A DNA stretch of 64,000 nt, taken from NCBI RefSeq assembly GCF_032854445.1, contig NC_088300.1, positions 7,132,001-7,196,000 of the forward strand, read 5' to 3'. Under the pieces are notes generated by a model. The model saw nothing but the letters and a program-made list of their open reading frames with translations. It did not search any database and was not told where the DNA came from. The position numbers and the translations under genes are program-made. Each line of letters begins with the position of its first letter. Positions within the stretch are counted from its first letter, which is position 1. The DNA is from Liolophura sinensis. Taxonomy: Eukaryota; Mollusca; Polyplacophora; Chitonida; Chitonidae. Shown here piece by piece: positions 12,001 to 20,500 of this stretch.

Positions 12001-15000
12001 ACAGCAGCCTAATGGAGAACTGTTTGCCTTCCCGACACACTCATTCCACTTCACCAAGGTGGACTCCCCTGGCCTGCACACCTATTTCACCTGTCTATCT
12101 GTGAGCAGGGAGGCTGCTTGGGGGCTTACTGCTGATGGGGATGTGTTTATCAGGACAGGAATGGGCCCACACTGTCCCTTAGGAGCTAGCTGGCTGCAGC
12201 AGGACCTAACGCAGATAGGTATGAGGCTGTGAAGCTCATGTTGTCTATATTGCAAAGTTATCATCTACATTGTACAGCAGGTATGGCTGACCCTATCAAC
12301 ACAAGGAATATAGAGAAGGTGTATATGCTATTTGTTAATGCGTTTCTGCTCTTGTATTTGTTGAATATCTAATATGGGTGCTAGAGTTTGTCCATGTCTT
12401 AGAGTTGTTTTCATGAAATAAGCACCAGTCAAGTCATGGAGTAATTTGATCCAAAGCAAAATATATATACCATTATAACCCATAGAAGTAGATACAAAAT
12501 TACGTACACAGTCAGAAAGTTTACATGAAGTAGCCATTTTGATTTGGTATTCATGATGTTATTTTATCAGGTGAGGCTCACATAGTGAGTATCAGCTGTG
12601 GTTCTCAGACGGTCTGGGCCGTGGACTCTGATGGTCAGGTGTTTCAGAGATTGGGGGTAAGGCCAGCCTCTAGCTACCAGCTTAACCCTGCCTGGTTACC
12701 AATCCCCTCAAGGGCAGCCATTTTCTTCACACATGTTGCCACGGGCCCTGAGGACTTCATGGTAAGGCTGTAAATCTTCTTATATTAAATCAGCAGTTCA
12801 CCTCTACATGGGTTCATGGAAATTGCAAGAAAATTTATTCCCTGAAGGCAATCATTAAATGATGACAATAATAAGTTTGGTACAGGCCTCAATAAATAAC
12901 TTCATAAATCATTGTTGGAACTAAAAATGGCTGTTATATGCTGCCATCTAGAATATTGCATTCTGAAAGGTCAACCTGAAACCCTTGTCCTGGAATGTGT
13001 TTGGTTCTGGCATATGTGACCTTGGAACCAAAGCTCTGGAAGTGTTCAGTACACATGGCAAAGTCCTGGAGTGTGTTTGGTTCTGGCATATGTGACCTTG
13101 GAACCAAAGCTCAGGAAGTGCCCAGTAAACATTGTGATGTTGTGGAGTGTGTTTGGTTCTGGCATATGTGACCTTGGAACCAAAGTTTTGGAAGTGCTCA
13201 GCAAACATGGTGAAGTCCAGGAGTGTGTTTGGTTCTGGCATATGTGAACTTGGAACCAAAGCTCTGGAAGTGCTCAGTAAACATGGTAAAGGCCTGGAAT
13301 TTTTGTGGTTCTGACATGTGACCGTGGATCAAAAGTTCTTGAAGTGCTCAGTAAACATGGTAAAGTCTTGGAATTTGTTTGGTCCTGGCATATGTGACAT
13401 TAGCTTGGAACCAAATCTCTGAAAGTGCTCAGAAAACAGGTTGAAGTCCTGGTCCAGGGATCATTAAGAGATATTAGACTTAAAAAGTTCAGTCATAAAA
13501 TTTGGTGTGTTCTTTTCCATTATTTTAGCTGAAATATGCTGTACACTAACTTATCCAGAATTTATGTCGTCAAGCAAAATTTTGACCTTATTACATAAGA
13601 AACAATAATGTTAAAATCATTTAAAATTTTGATTTAAGTCTAAGATTGCTTTGTGATCCCGGGGCCAGGAATTTGTTTGGTTCTGACATATGTGATCTTA
13701 GAACCAAAGCCTGAAAGTGCTCAAGATACATGGTAAAGCCCTGGAGTTTGTTTGGTTCTAGCATACGTGACTTCGGAACCAAAGTTCTGAAAGTGCTCAG
13801 AAAACACGGTAAAGCCTCAGGGATGAGCCTTAAACAGGAGGACACCTGATTGAAAGCTGCGTATCAAATGTGGCCATTCTTTATTTCTATTCGTCTTAGA
13901 GTACTTAATAAGTATGTGAATTTCTTTTGACCAGGTCTGGGCTTTAGACAACCATAGACAGGTGTATGCCCGTATTGGCGTGACTGACCTGATGCCTATA
14001 GGCAAGGAGTGGGTCCATGTACCAGGTGAGTGAGAGCGTCTTCTTGGTACCATACATCCTGTGTAGTTTTGATCAAATGTGGACAACCACAGACAGGTGT
14101 ATGTCTGTGTTGGCGTGACTGACCTGATGCCTATAGGCAAGGAGTGGGTCTATGTACCAGGTTAGTGAGAGCCCCTTCTGTGTAACGTACATCCTGTGTA
14201 GTTTTGATCAGATGTGGACAACCACAGACAGGTGTATGTCTGTGTTGTTGTGACTGACCTGATGCCTATAGGCAAGAAGTGGGTCCATGTACCAGGTGAG
14301 TGAGAGCCCCTTCTGTGTAACATACATCCTGTGTAGTTTTGATCAGATGTGGACAACCACAGACAGGTGTATGTCTGTGTTGTCGTGGCTGACCTGATGC
14401 CTATAGGCAAGGAGTGGGTCCATGTACCAGGTGAGTGAGAGCCCTTTCTGTGTACCATACATCCTGTGTTGTTTTGATCAAATGTGGACAGCCATAGACA
14501 GGTGTATGTCTGTGTTGTCGTGACTGACCTGATGCCTATAGGCAAGGAGTGGGTCCATGTACCAGGTGAGTGAGAGCCCAGTTAGAGTCAGTGTTAAGAT
14601 AAATGTTAGGTGCACAAAAAGTACTGCATGTATTGAGCTCAAGATGCGCATATGTATCCAGTGTAACACACAATAACACGAGGGGGATATTCCGTTGTTC
14701 ATGCACTGTGTCAGTCAACAAAATTATTGACTTAATGTTTCTTGCTTTTTTTTTTGTATTATAATCCTTGCTACGGGAAATATTTAAGTACTCATACTTT
14801 ATGGACTCAGTCTAAGTTTTGCATTCATGTGTTTCCTACAGAGGATCTCTTTTGTAGCCTTGCTACTAAATGTAAGTTACTTATAGGTGTCTTCCAACAT
14901 GCATACTACAGGTGTTATAGACATTTGCAAATTGCAAAAGTAAATATGTATATTGTAGAGAATTAAATGTATTTCTTATAAGTTATCAAAAAGAGAAACA

Positions 15001-16041
15001 ATTTTGCCTTGGTTTGTTTTGCATTGAATGACTTTTGACAGGAATCCAGGCTAATGAGCTAAGTGTGAGCCAGCAGAACGTCTGGGCCTTAGCCCTGACC
15101 GGAGAGCTCTACTGTAGACGAGGCATTCAGAAGACGTGTCAGGTGGGGGATTACTGGCAGAAAATTCCCACGAACGGCACTCTGGTCACTATCTCAGGTC
15201 AGTGATCTAGGCCTAGCACAAACTCTAAACCATCTCTTATTGCTTTGACTGTAATTCAAAGGGTATCAGGTAACTGGCAAAGAGCATTGGTTTACTCTGG
15301 CAAAGAGCATTGGTTTACGCTGGCAAAGAGCATTGGTTTACTCTGGCAAAGAGCATTGGTTTACTCTGGCAAAGAGCATTGGTTTACTCTGACAAAGAGC
15401 ATTGGTTTACTCTGACAAAGAGCAGTGATGTACTCTGGCAATCTGATTTCCACCATCTACAAACCTTACTTACTTATTTATTTGTTTGAATGGTGTTTTA
15501 CGCCCTACTCAAGAATATTTCGCTTAGTAATACCAGCATTATGGTGGGAGGTAACTGGGCCAAGCCTGGGGGAAACCCGAGACCATCCGCAGGTTGCTGC
15601 CAGACCTTCCCACGTACAGTGGTAGAGGAAGCCAGCATGAGCTGCACTTGAACTCACAGCAACCGCATTGATGAGAAGCTTGTGGATCATTGCACTGCAC
15701 TCAGCGGCACTGGCGTGCTAACCACCTCGGCCATGAGGCCTCTCTATAAACTTTACTGTTGCTGTTTACGTGAGAACTTCTTGTGCACAGCCTTAAACAC
15801 AAATCATCAAAGAAATAGATAAAATTGTTGATATCAATTGTTGATACATGTAAGTGTGTAACCTTTATGTGTGCTGTGACTTTTAGTTGCAGCTGATGAT
15901 GACTTGTGGGGTATCAGTGGGGAGGGGAAGCTGTTCCACCGCACCACCCAGCTACTGCCTTGTCATAAGCGCGCCACAGCTGGCAGACAGGTGTCACTAA
16001 GTGTCGGCAGCACGGAGGAGGGCGAGTGGGAGTTCTTGTGA
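1008..16041 (+). CDS. TECPR2: TECPR2, tectonin beta-propeller repeat-containing protein 2 (15 coding exons)
   Basis: Coding exons are 1008-1247, 2273-2410, 3535-3657, 4159-4319, 4853-5295, 6008-6682, 7036-8335, 8581-8796, 10603-10741, 11237-11525, 11988-12218, 12571-12761, 13935-14025, 15042-15197 and 15887-16041. All phases agree and sum to 1515 residues; human TECPR2 is about 1411. Residues 1-369 form the WD-type propeller (GSSVGLVFLYNR, AVGTASGDVYLFQ, WSPNGMKLFSG). About 370-925 is a disordered linker rich in Ser, Pro and Lys. About 925-1515 holds tectonin repeats (VWALDNHRQVYARIGV and similar). The protein ends EEGEWEFL, a LIR-type motif matching the human C-terminal EDEWEVI. An in-frame TGA six codons upstream fixes the start at 1008. 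In mammals TECPR2 binds ATG8/LC3 proteins and supports autophagy and ER export; its loss causes a hereditary neuropathy. Intron 3 appears to use a GC donor. The identity is secure from order and residues along the whole length; exact ends of some exons are inferred by hand. Confidence 0.95.
1448..1700 (+). mobile_element. Second SINE family, tRNA-like head
   Basis: agggctaatggttagagagt is A-box-like and ggaatcaaacccgagtc is B-box-like. A core with 'gactggttggtccagtgtca' follows, a word I associate with molluscan SINEs. It sits in TECPR2 intron 1. Confidence 0.55.
2273..2410 (+). CDS. TECPR2: TECPR2 exon 2 (aa 81-126)
   Basis: Acceptor gtgtattcag, donor aacag|gtacag, phase 0 at both ends. It carries a WD-type blade with AVGTASGDVYLFQIP, a close match to the equivalent vertebrate blade. 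Confidence 0.9.
2992..3274 (-). mobile_element. tRNA-derived SINE, complete, with 12-bp target-site duplication
   Basis: Reading the minus strand: a tRNA-like head (ggcctccgtggctcagtcgg, A-box type; tgtgagttcaagacc, B-box type), a conserved body and a poly-A tail (T-run on +). It is flanked by ttttcccattga at 2980-2991 and 3275-3286. It lies in TECPR2 intron 2, inside an older repeat. Confidence 0.88.
3275..3485 (+). mobile_element. Right part of an older tRNA-like SINE split by the 2992-3274 insertion
   Basis: After the target duplication the sequence gaggtcacgggctcaagtcc resembles a B-box, and the far end (gaaaattcttgaatgttatgg) resembles the SINE tail. Its left part would lie just before 2980. 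Degenerate. Confidence 0.45.
3535..3657 (+). CDS. TECPR2: TECPR2 exon 3 (aa 127-167), apparent GC donor
   Basis: Acceptor gttacag. The exon reads through VHWSPNGMKLFSGSEAGKV, a WD blade. The end chosen is tatgag|gcaaga, a GC donor that matches the usual GC-AG consensus and gives the blade length expected from vertebrate TECPR2. A GT donor nine codons... earlier inside the exon (gag|gtggat, five codons upstream) would delete residues that the family keeps. Confidence 0.8.
3825..4055 (+). repeat. ~40-bp degenerate minisatellite in TECPR2 intron 3
   Basis: About six copies of a unit containing tactgttccttgtacagcta and gtcatgaggaaat. Confidence 0.75.
4159..4319 (+). CDS. TECPR2: TECPR2 exon 4 (aa 168-221)
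   Basis: Acceptor tttgtgccag, donor aaaat|gtaagc, leaving phase 2. It contains DPIVQLDYTKKTLLVSTTTR, which aligns with the vertebrate stretch IVQLDYSQKVLLVST. Confidence 0.9.
4853..5295 (+). CDS. TECPR2: TECPR2 exon 5 (aa 221-369), end of the N-terminal propeller
   Basis: Acceptor tcttatacag, donor tcatg|gtaaat, ending in phase 1. It includes GHFGTCYADGV and YAARPSQRLWKADLSGTV, the last part strongly conserved in TECPR2 (YASRPGLRLWKADVHGTV in human). Confidence 0.92.
5437..5684 (+). mobile_element. tRNA-derived SINE, + orientation
   Basis: Starts with gcatgccagagtagctcagt (A-box-like), has the SINE body, and ends with gtaaaacacacatcaaataa and an A-rich tail. Diverged copy in TECPR2 intron 5. 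Confidence 0.75.
5785..5960 (+). repeat. Degenerate short tandem repeat in TECPR2 intron 5
   Basis: Units near 23 bp on the theme caggccagtaaaacaccgat, imperfect, just upstream of exon 6. Confidence 0.5.
6008..6682 (+). CDS. TECPR2: TECPR2 exon 6 (aa 369-594), disordered linker
   Basis: Acceptor cattactcag, donor aaatcag|gtataa. It opens with a short PSPVPSPV repeat and ends in a lysine-rich tract, KPKKGKRKGKSG, corresponding to the basic patch in the human linker. The rest is Ser/Pro-rich with no fold visible. Confidence 0.88.
7036..8335 (+). CDS. TECPR2: TECPR2 exon 7 (aa 594-1027), linker and first tectonin repeat
   Basis: Acceptor gtttgaag, donor gtgctg|gtaagt, ending in phase 2. The first 330 residues are low complexity, with degenerate repeats around 7360-7500 built on V-T-x-K-G-T. 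The last 100 residues begin the C-terminal propeller: YSSLSGPGLSWKKI and QIAVSPNGSILWRV. Confidence 0.9.
8581..8796 (+). CDS. TECPR2: TECPR2 exon 8 (aa 1027-1099)
   Basis: Acceptor gtatccttag, donor caacatag|gtatga. Tectonin-type sequence including CLEGVIWAVTDECQLLARSG; phase 2 at both ends. Confidence 0.9.
10503..10569 (+). mobile_element. SINE 3' fragment
   Basis: ctcaccataatgctggttgc to gtaaaacaccaatcaaatat plus an A-rich end: only the tail of the element remains, in TECPR2 intron 8. Confidence 0.55.
10603..10741 (+). CDS. TECPR2: TECPR2 exon 9 (aa 1099-1145)
   Basis: Acceptor ctttgtacacag, donor gtggcag|gtatgt. It carries NRVGWAMDVLKRIWFCMNV and the DEKWWQ motif that matches human DDHWWQ. 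Confidence 0.9.
11237..11525 (+). CDS. TECPR2: TECPR2 exon 10 (aa 1146-1242)
   Basis: Acceptor ttgttacag, donor cttacg|gtgagt. Includes ACEDSGTWVCTQQEKGIQV and SSTSWKHLSAGNAHLS, a tectonin repeat with the usual tryptophan spacing. Confidence 0.9.
11988..12218 (+). CDS. TECPR2: TECPR2 exon 11 (aa 1242-1319)
   Basis: Acceptor atttcacag, donor agatag|gtatga. Contains SVWAQQPNGELFAFPTHSF and AAWGLTADGDVFIRTGMGP, two adjoining tectonin strands; phase 1 at both ends. Confidence 0.92.
12571..12761 (+). CDS. TECPR2: TECPR2 exon 12 (aa 1319-1382)
   Basis: Acceptor attttatcag, donor ttcatg|gtaagg. Contains CGSQTVWAVDSDGQVFQRLG, a canonical tectonin blade. Confidence 0.92.
12955..13460 (+). repeat. 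76-bp minisatellite in TECPR2 intron 12
   Basis: gtgtttggttctggcatatg recurs at about 12997, 13073, 13149 and 13224 and then in diverged form. A related stretch resumes at 13660-13830 after an unrelated insert. Confidence 0.85.
13935..14025 (+). CDS. TECPR2: TECPR2 exon 13 (aa 1383-1413), parent of a 135-bp tandem array
   Basis: Acceptor ttttgaccag, donor taccag|gtgagt. It encodes VWALDNHRQVYARIGV followed by TDLMPIGKEWVHVPG, matching human VLDSRWNVHVRTGI and EMPVGTAWEHVPG. It runs from phase 0 to phase 1. Four further partial copies of this exon follow it in tandem at 14079-14565, described separately. Confidence 0.92.
14026..14565 (+). repeat. Four tandem copies of TECPR2 exon 13 plus its downstream intron (135-bp period)
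   Basis: Exon-like copies end at 14160, 14295, 14430 and 14565, each exactly 135 bp after the last, starting from the real exon end at 14025. Each keeps the reading frame VDNHRQVYVCV...MPIGK.EWV.VPG with no stop; the third reads GKKW. Donors are gttagt in the first copy and gtgagt in the other three. The 9-10 bases at the start of the true exon differ in the copies, where the real acceptor is replaced by 'gttttgatca(g/a)atg'. The copies ending at 14295 and 14430 have an AG (gatcag|atgtgg) that would give a symmetric phase-1 exon of 84 nt. Confidence 0.9.
15042..15197 (+). CDS. TECPR2: TECPR2 exon 14 (aa 1413-1465)
   Basis: Acceptor cttttgacag, donor tctcag|gtcagt. Contains LSVSQQNVWALALTGELYCR and GDYWQKIP, matching human TVWARCPNGDLARRYG and GDYWKKIPG. 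Confidence 0.93.
15274..15440 (+). repeat. 23-bp tandem repeat in TECPR2 intron 14
   Basis: About seven copies of ctggcaaagagcattggttt plus three bases, nearly identical. Confidence 0.9.
15470..15742 (-). mobile_element. tRNA-derived SINE, minus orientation
   Basis: Full-length but diverged copy in the last TECPR2 intron, with a degraded tail (ttatttatttgtttg on +). Possible diverged flanking repeats read aaaccttact and aaactttact. Confidence 0.75.
15887..16041 (+). CDS. TECPR2: TECPR2 exon 15 (aa 1465-1515), LIR motif and stop
   Basis: Acceptor gtgacttttag. It encodes DDDLWGISGEGKLFHR, then ends with EEGEWEFL and TGA at 16039-16041. W1512 to L1515 fits the W-x-x-[LIV] core of an ATG8/LC3-interacting motif with acidic residues before it, the known property of the TECPR2 C-terminus. 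The base after the stop is C. Confidence 0.93.
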
Positions 16042-16420
16042 CGCACCGAAGAGGATGAGTGGGAGCTCTTGTGAGGAAAGGAGGAGGGGTTGGGAGTTTT
16101 TGTGAAAGGAGGAGGTCTTGTGGGAGGCATGCAGGATGGCAAGCGGGAGTTCTTGTGAGGAAAGAAGGAGGTCGTGTGGGAGTTTTTGTGAGACGTGCAG
16201 GATGGCAAGCGGGAGTTCTTGTGAGGCATGGACGACTGCGAGTGGGAGTTCTTGTGAGGCATGCAGGATGGCGAGTGGGAATTCCTGTGAGGCACGGAAG
16301 AGTGTGAGTGGGAGCTCTTGTGAGGTGCTGGATGGCCAGTGGGTGTTCCTCTGAGGCACAGAGGAGTGCGAGTGGGAGTTCCTGTGAGGCATGGAGGACT
16401 GTGAGTGGGAGTTCCTGTTC
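16015..16420 (+). repeat. 33-bp array seeded by the TECPR2 LIR codons and stop
   Basis: The end of the coding region (gagtgggagttcttgtga) recurs about a dozen times, mostly at 33-bp steps (for example 16209, 16242, 16275 and 16308), with one longer gap near 16100-16140. Nearly every copy keeps a W-E-[F/L]-L-stop reading. The first copy after the stop (16042-16074) is in frame with TECPR2 and reads RTEEDEWELL then TGA. Later copies drift in frame. Long open frames on the opposite strand here are artefacts of the repeat. Confidence 0.88.
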
Positions 16421-16609
16421 TGGTCTTGCCATGAACTGTGAGCTTTAGAACTAGGGTGCTGGCACAGCACATCATGACCATCCTATTTGTGCTGTGTCAT
16501 GATCTTCTGTTTAGGATGGCCTTGGGTTGTCTGGAGCATGGTTTGTGAGCAATCATTATAAACTTCATGCTATACATGTATCTATTACTCTAAGACATGA
16601 TTGTAGGGT

Positions 16610-16965
16610 GTGATCAAGATGATTGTGGGATGTGATCATCCTGGTCAAAGGATATGAGCATAATGATTGTAGGATATGACCGTAATGATTGTAGGATATA
16701 ATCGTAATGATTGTAGGATATGATCATAATGATTGTAGGATATAATCATAATGATTGTAGGATATGACCATAATGATTGTAGGGTATGATCATAATGATT
16801 GTAGGATATGATCGTAATGATTGTAGGATATGATCGTAATGATTGTAGGATATGATCGTAATGATTGTAGGATATGATCGTAATGATTGTAGGATATGAC
16901 CATAATGATTGTAGGATATGATCATAATGATTGTAGGATATGATCGTAATGATTGTAAGTCAGAT
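16610..16965 (+). repeat. 22-bp tandem repeat downstream of TECPR2
   Basis: Unit gattgtaggatatgatcgta plus at, about 15 copies with g/a variants. It is probably in the 3'UTR if the AATAAA at 17341 is used. The long minus-strand open frame over it is an artefact. Confidence 0.9.
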
Positions 16966-17340
16966 GTAATCATAAGGGTTGTATATTGAAGGATATGACG
17001 ATGATGGTTGTAGTGTGTAATCTGAGTAATGATAGTTGAGAGGGACCATCTTTTAACATAATTCTTGTGGCAAACTGTACATGTATCAGTGTGAGAATGT
17101 CTCAGGGCTAGTGCTTTGTTGTCGGGGGAAGTGTACAGAAGGAGACCTACATGTACAGCAAGTGTTTCCTGAAGTAAATTTGGCTCCTGATTATTAAGTG
17201 TTTTATGTATTTGTTTTTGGAAATATGTATAAAACTGGATACTGAAGTGAAGAAATACTTCTAGATACATGTACTTGTTACCATTTATTGGTTTATGAAC
17301 TGTACGTGCATATTGTTTGGATGTAATATTAAAACCTTCC

Positions 17341-17346
17341 AATAAA
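17341..17346 (+). terminator. Candidate polyadenylation signal for TECPR2
   Basis: This is the first AATAAA I find downstream of the TECPR2 stop. It would give a 3'UTR of about 1.3 kb including the 33-bp and 22-bp arrays. There is no transcript evidence, and variant signals closer to the stop cannot be excluded. Confidence 0.3.
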
Positions 17347-17349
17347 TTC

Positions 17350-19290
17350 AAATATGATGAGGTAAACGAAGGTCCCCAAATGAGATCATGCCTGTGCCAT
17401 ATTATACATGATGCATTTGTTTTGACTGTCATTCTCTTGACAGCATGATTTTCATTGTGTTGACAAAGGTCCATGTTCTTGTGGTTTTGTACATGTACAT
17501 GTATGTATATTATATATGAGTTCAGTGTTATGTGTTAAGTACATTTCTTGTAGGATATGCAATATGACGAAACCAACAATTTGTGATACTTCAAATTAAT
17601 ATTTATTTATTTGATTGGTGTTTTACGCTGAACTCAAGAATATTTCACTTATATGCAAAGGTGACAAGCATTAACGTGGGAGGAAACCGGACAGAACCCG
17701 GGAGAAACCCATGACCATCCGTAAGTTGCTGGTAAGCCTTCCCACATACGGCCGGAGAGGCCGGCTGGACTTGAACTCACAGCAACCGCATTGGTGAGAG
17801 GCTCCTGGGTCATTAAGTCGAATTAATAAATACCTGTACTTACGGTATACATGCAAGTCTTAATATTTTTTTTTTTGCAGAATTTGATCACTATGTGATT
17901 TTTTATGTACATGTACTGGTAGCTCTGTTGATTTGAAACGTGCTATTTTGTGTTGATTTTACGTGATAAATTGATTTGTCTTAAATCCAGATACTACTGT
18001 ACATAGGAAACAATTCATCTGTTTATAAATCTATATGCATGTGTATGTACAATGTAGGTGTAACATTTTTAATACATATATTAATGGTACTATTTTTTGT
18101 TGATTTTTATTAGTGAATTTGTAATGGTGAAATATGATCATTTCTGTACGAGACTTAATTAACAGAACTTAAGTCTGGTAATGAATGAAAAGCCTCTCAA
18201 ATAGCATGAAGATCTACTTACATGGGGATATTAAAGAGTTTACTTAAGAAAAGAGTTTTACAAAATTTTATGTAGTCCTCTCTTTAGGCATTTCTGGGAA
18301 AGCTGGACGTGAAAACATTTAGGTATGCATTTTTCACTTGTGTAATCTATGTGCATCTAGGATTTGGAAGAAACTGTAATTAATGGAAGGTCCATGAGAT
18401 TGATTCCACAAAGCCAGCTTTATACTCAATCACATCTGATTGGGTGGCGTTGAATATAGGAGATCTATAGTTCAACATTAATCTTGGTCGCATGCTGATT
18501 TTCTGTTCAGTACCCAAAATTTACACAAACATGTAGTTTGAACTTACCCATGTCATGGTATTGTCAATCAGCATGGAAGGAAATAAACTCAGATATTCAA
18601 AACTAAATGACCCATTTCTTACCAAAATATACACATGTACATGTAATTGTCCCAGTTTCTTATTTAAATCTTAACACTTTATTTACATTGAAAATTGCAT
18701 TTATATACAAAAAGGTTAAGAAAATATGCAACCTCACCTTATAACTTATCATTAGACCTAAAATTTGAAATAAGACATTTTACACGTTGAGCTTGGCGAA
18801 TCCTTCCCGATGTACACAACCTGTGTCAAAAATAGGAAGAGCATTTATTTTATTGTGATACCCTAATTTACATATGTAATTAATTTGAGTTTTATTTACT
18901 GAATATATTTGTTGTGTATCATGAAGACATTGTTCTCCTTAAGGTTAATATTAGAACTGCTTTTTGCGATTTTTTTGTTATATATTGATTTATTTGTTGC
19001 CATTTCTTCCTTTTTACATATATAACCTTTTATTATCGATAGATGAGCTAATCAATATTTACCTCTGGGTTGTGAATAGTGCTTTATCCACTTGTAATGC
19101 AGTAATTAAAATAAAATGCTTTGTTGATTATGAACGGAAGTTCAATACTAGAGAGGTGATTTAAAGAGACTGTTGGCTGGCAAAATGCATTATTACATGT
19201 AGGCTGATATGTATGCAGAACGGCACATCATGTCATGGGGCAGTTCCCATGGACAAGCATGTATATCTACATGTAAGAATATGTATACAG
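17350..19290. other. Intergenic, no gene seen
   Basis: AT-rich sequence with one truncated SINE (17597-17816). Open frames are short with no splice-linked partners. Confidence 0.6.
17597..17816 (-). mobile_element. tRNA-derived SINE, 5'-truncated
   Basis: Matches the SINE body from the tail (ttgattggtgttttacgc on +) to the B-box side, then stops at gggtcatt without the A-box head. Confidence 0.75.
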
Positions 19291-19299
19291 AATACTTCC

Positions 19300-20350
19300 C
19301 TGTATGTTAGAAGCCAGTGGTTACAGTGTTGTGTCTGGAGAATTCCCTGTATGTTGGAAGCCAGTGGCTGCAGCGTTGTGTCTGGAGGATTCACTGTAGG
19401 TTGGGAGCCAGTGGCTGCAGCGTTGTGTCTGGAGGATTCCCTGTATGTTGGAAGCCAGTGGCTACAGCGTTGTGTCTGGAGAATTCTCTGTATGTTGGAA
19501 GCCAGTGGCTACAGCGTTGTGTCTGGAGAATTCCCTGTAGGTTGGAAGCCAGTGGCTGCAGCGTTGTGTCTGGAGGATTCCCTGTATGTTGGAAGCCAGT
19601 GGCTACAGCGTTGTGTCTGGAGAATTCTCTGTATGTTGGAAGCCAGTGGCTGCAGCGTTGTGTCTGGAGGATTCCCTGTATGTTGGAAGCCAGTGGCTGC
19701 AGCGTTGTGTCTGGAGAATTCCCTGTATGTTGGAAGCCAGTGGCTGCAGCGTTGTGTCTGGAGAATTCTCTGTATGTTGGAAGCCAGTGGCTGCAGCGTT
19801 GTGTCTGAATTCCCTGTATGTTGGAAGCCAGTGGCTGCAGCGTTGTGTCTGGAGAATTCCCTGTATGTTGGAAGCCAGTGGCTGCAGCATTGTGTCTGGA
19901 GAATTCCCTGTATGTTGGAAGCCAGTGGCTGCAGCGTTGTGTCTGGAGAATTCCCTGTATGTTGGAAGCCAGTGACTGCAGCATTGTGTCTGGAGAAATC
20001 CCTGTATGTTGGAAGCCAGTGGCTGCAGCGTTGTGTCTGGAGAACTCCCTGTATGTTGGAAGCCAGTGGCTGCAGCGTTGTGTCTGGAGAATTCCCTGTA
20101 TGTTGGAAGCCAGTGGCTGCAGCGTTGTGTCTGGAGAACTCCCTGTATGTTGGGAGCCAGTGGCTGCAGCGTTGTGTCTGGAGAATTCCCTGTATGTTGG
20201 AAGCCAGTGGCTGCAGCATTGTGTCTGGAGAACTCCCTGTATGTTGGAAGCCAGTGGCTGCAGCGTTGTGTCTGGAGAACTCCCTGTATGTTGGAAGCCA
20301 GTGGCTGCAGCATTGTGTCTGGAGAGCTCCCTGTATGTTGGAAGCCAATG
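19300..20350 (+). repeat. 47-bp minisatellite, about 22 copies
   Basis: Unit: ccctgtatgttggaagccag, tggctgcagcgttgtgtctg, gagaatt. Copies are very similar. Because 47 is not a multiple of 3 and the unit lacks stops in any phase, long frames stay open on both strands. They encode only cyclic peptides (WKPVAAALCLENSLYVGSQW on +). One copy near 19808 is shortened. Confidence 0.95.
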
Positions 20351-20454
20351 GCTGCACAGCCCTAACCTCTGCCCAGTTTCCTCTTCTCACTTTTCCCTGA
20401 CTTCAATCATGTGTCAAAAGAATTGTAAGCAAGATGACAAGTTACCCTTATCCT

Positions 20455-20500
20455 CTGCCCAGTTTGCCTAGTTTGCCCAGTTTGCCTAGTTTGCCCTAAC
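20455..20500 (+). repeat. Short tandem repeat
   Basis: Alternating cagtttgcct / agtttgccc words, about four units. Confidence 0.6.

Noticed and set aside
14162-14545. Minus-strand frame over the exon 13 copies
   Set aside because: Antisense shadow of the 135-bp array; the sense strand carries the tectonin similarity.
15914-16481. Minus-strand frames of 157-172 codons rich in His, Ser and Pro
   Set aside because: Antisense of TECPR2 exon 15 and its 33-bp array. Three overlapping frames are open for the same reason.
16746-17474. Minus-strand frame of 242 codons
   Set aside because: Half of it is the 22-bp array. The rest has no protein-like features or partner exons.
19213-20400. A 395-codon frame on + and frames of up to 293 codons on -
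   Set aside because: They lie inside the 47-bp minisatellite and encode only its cyclic translation. There are no splice sites, start context or family match.
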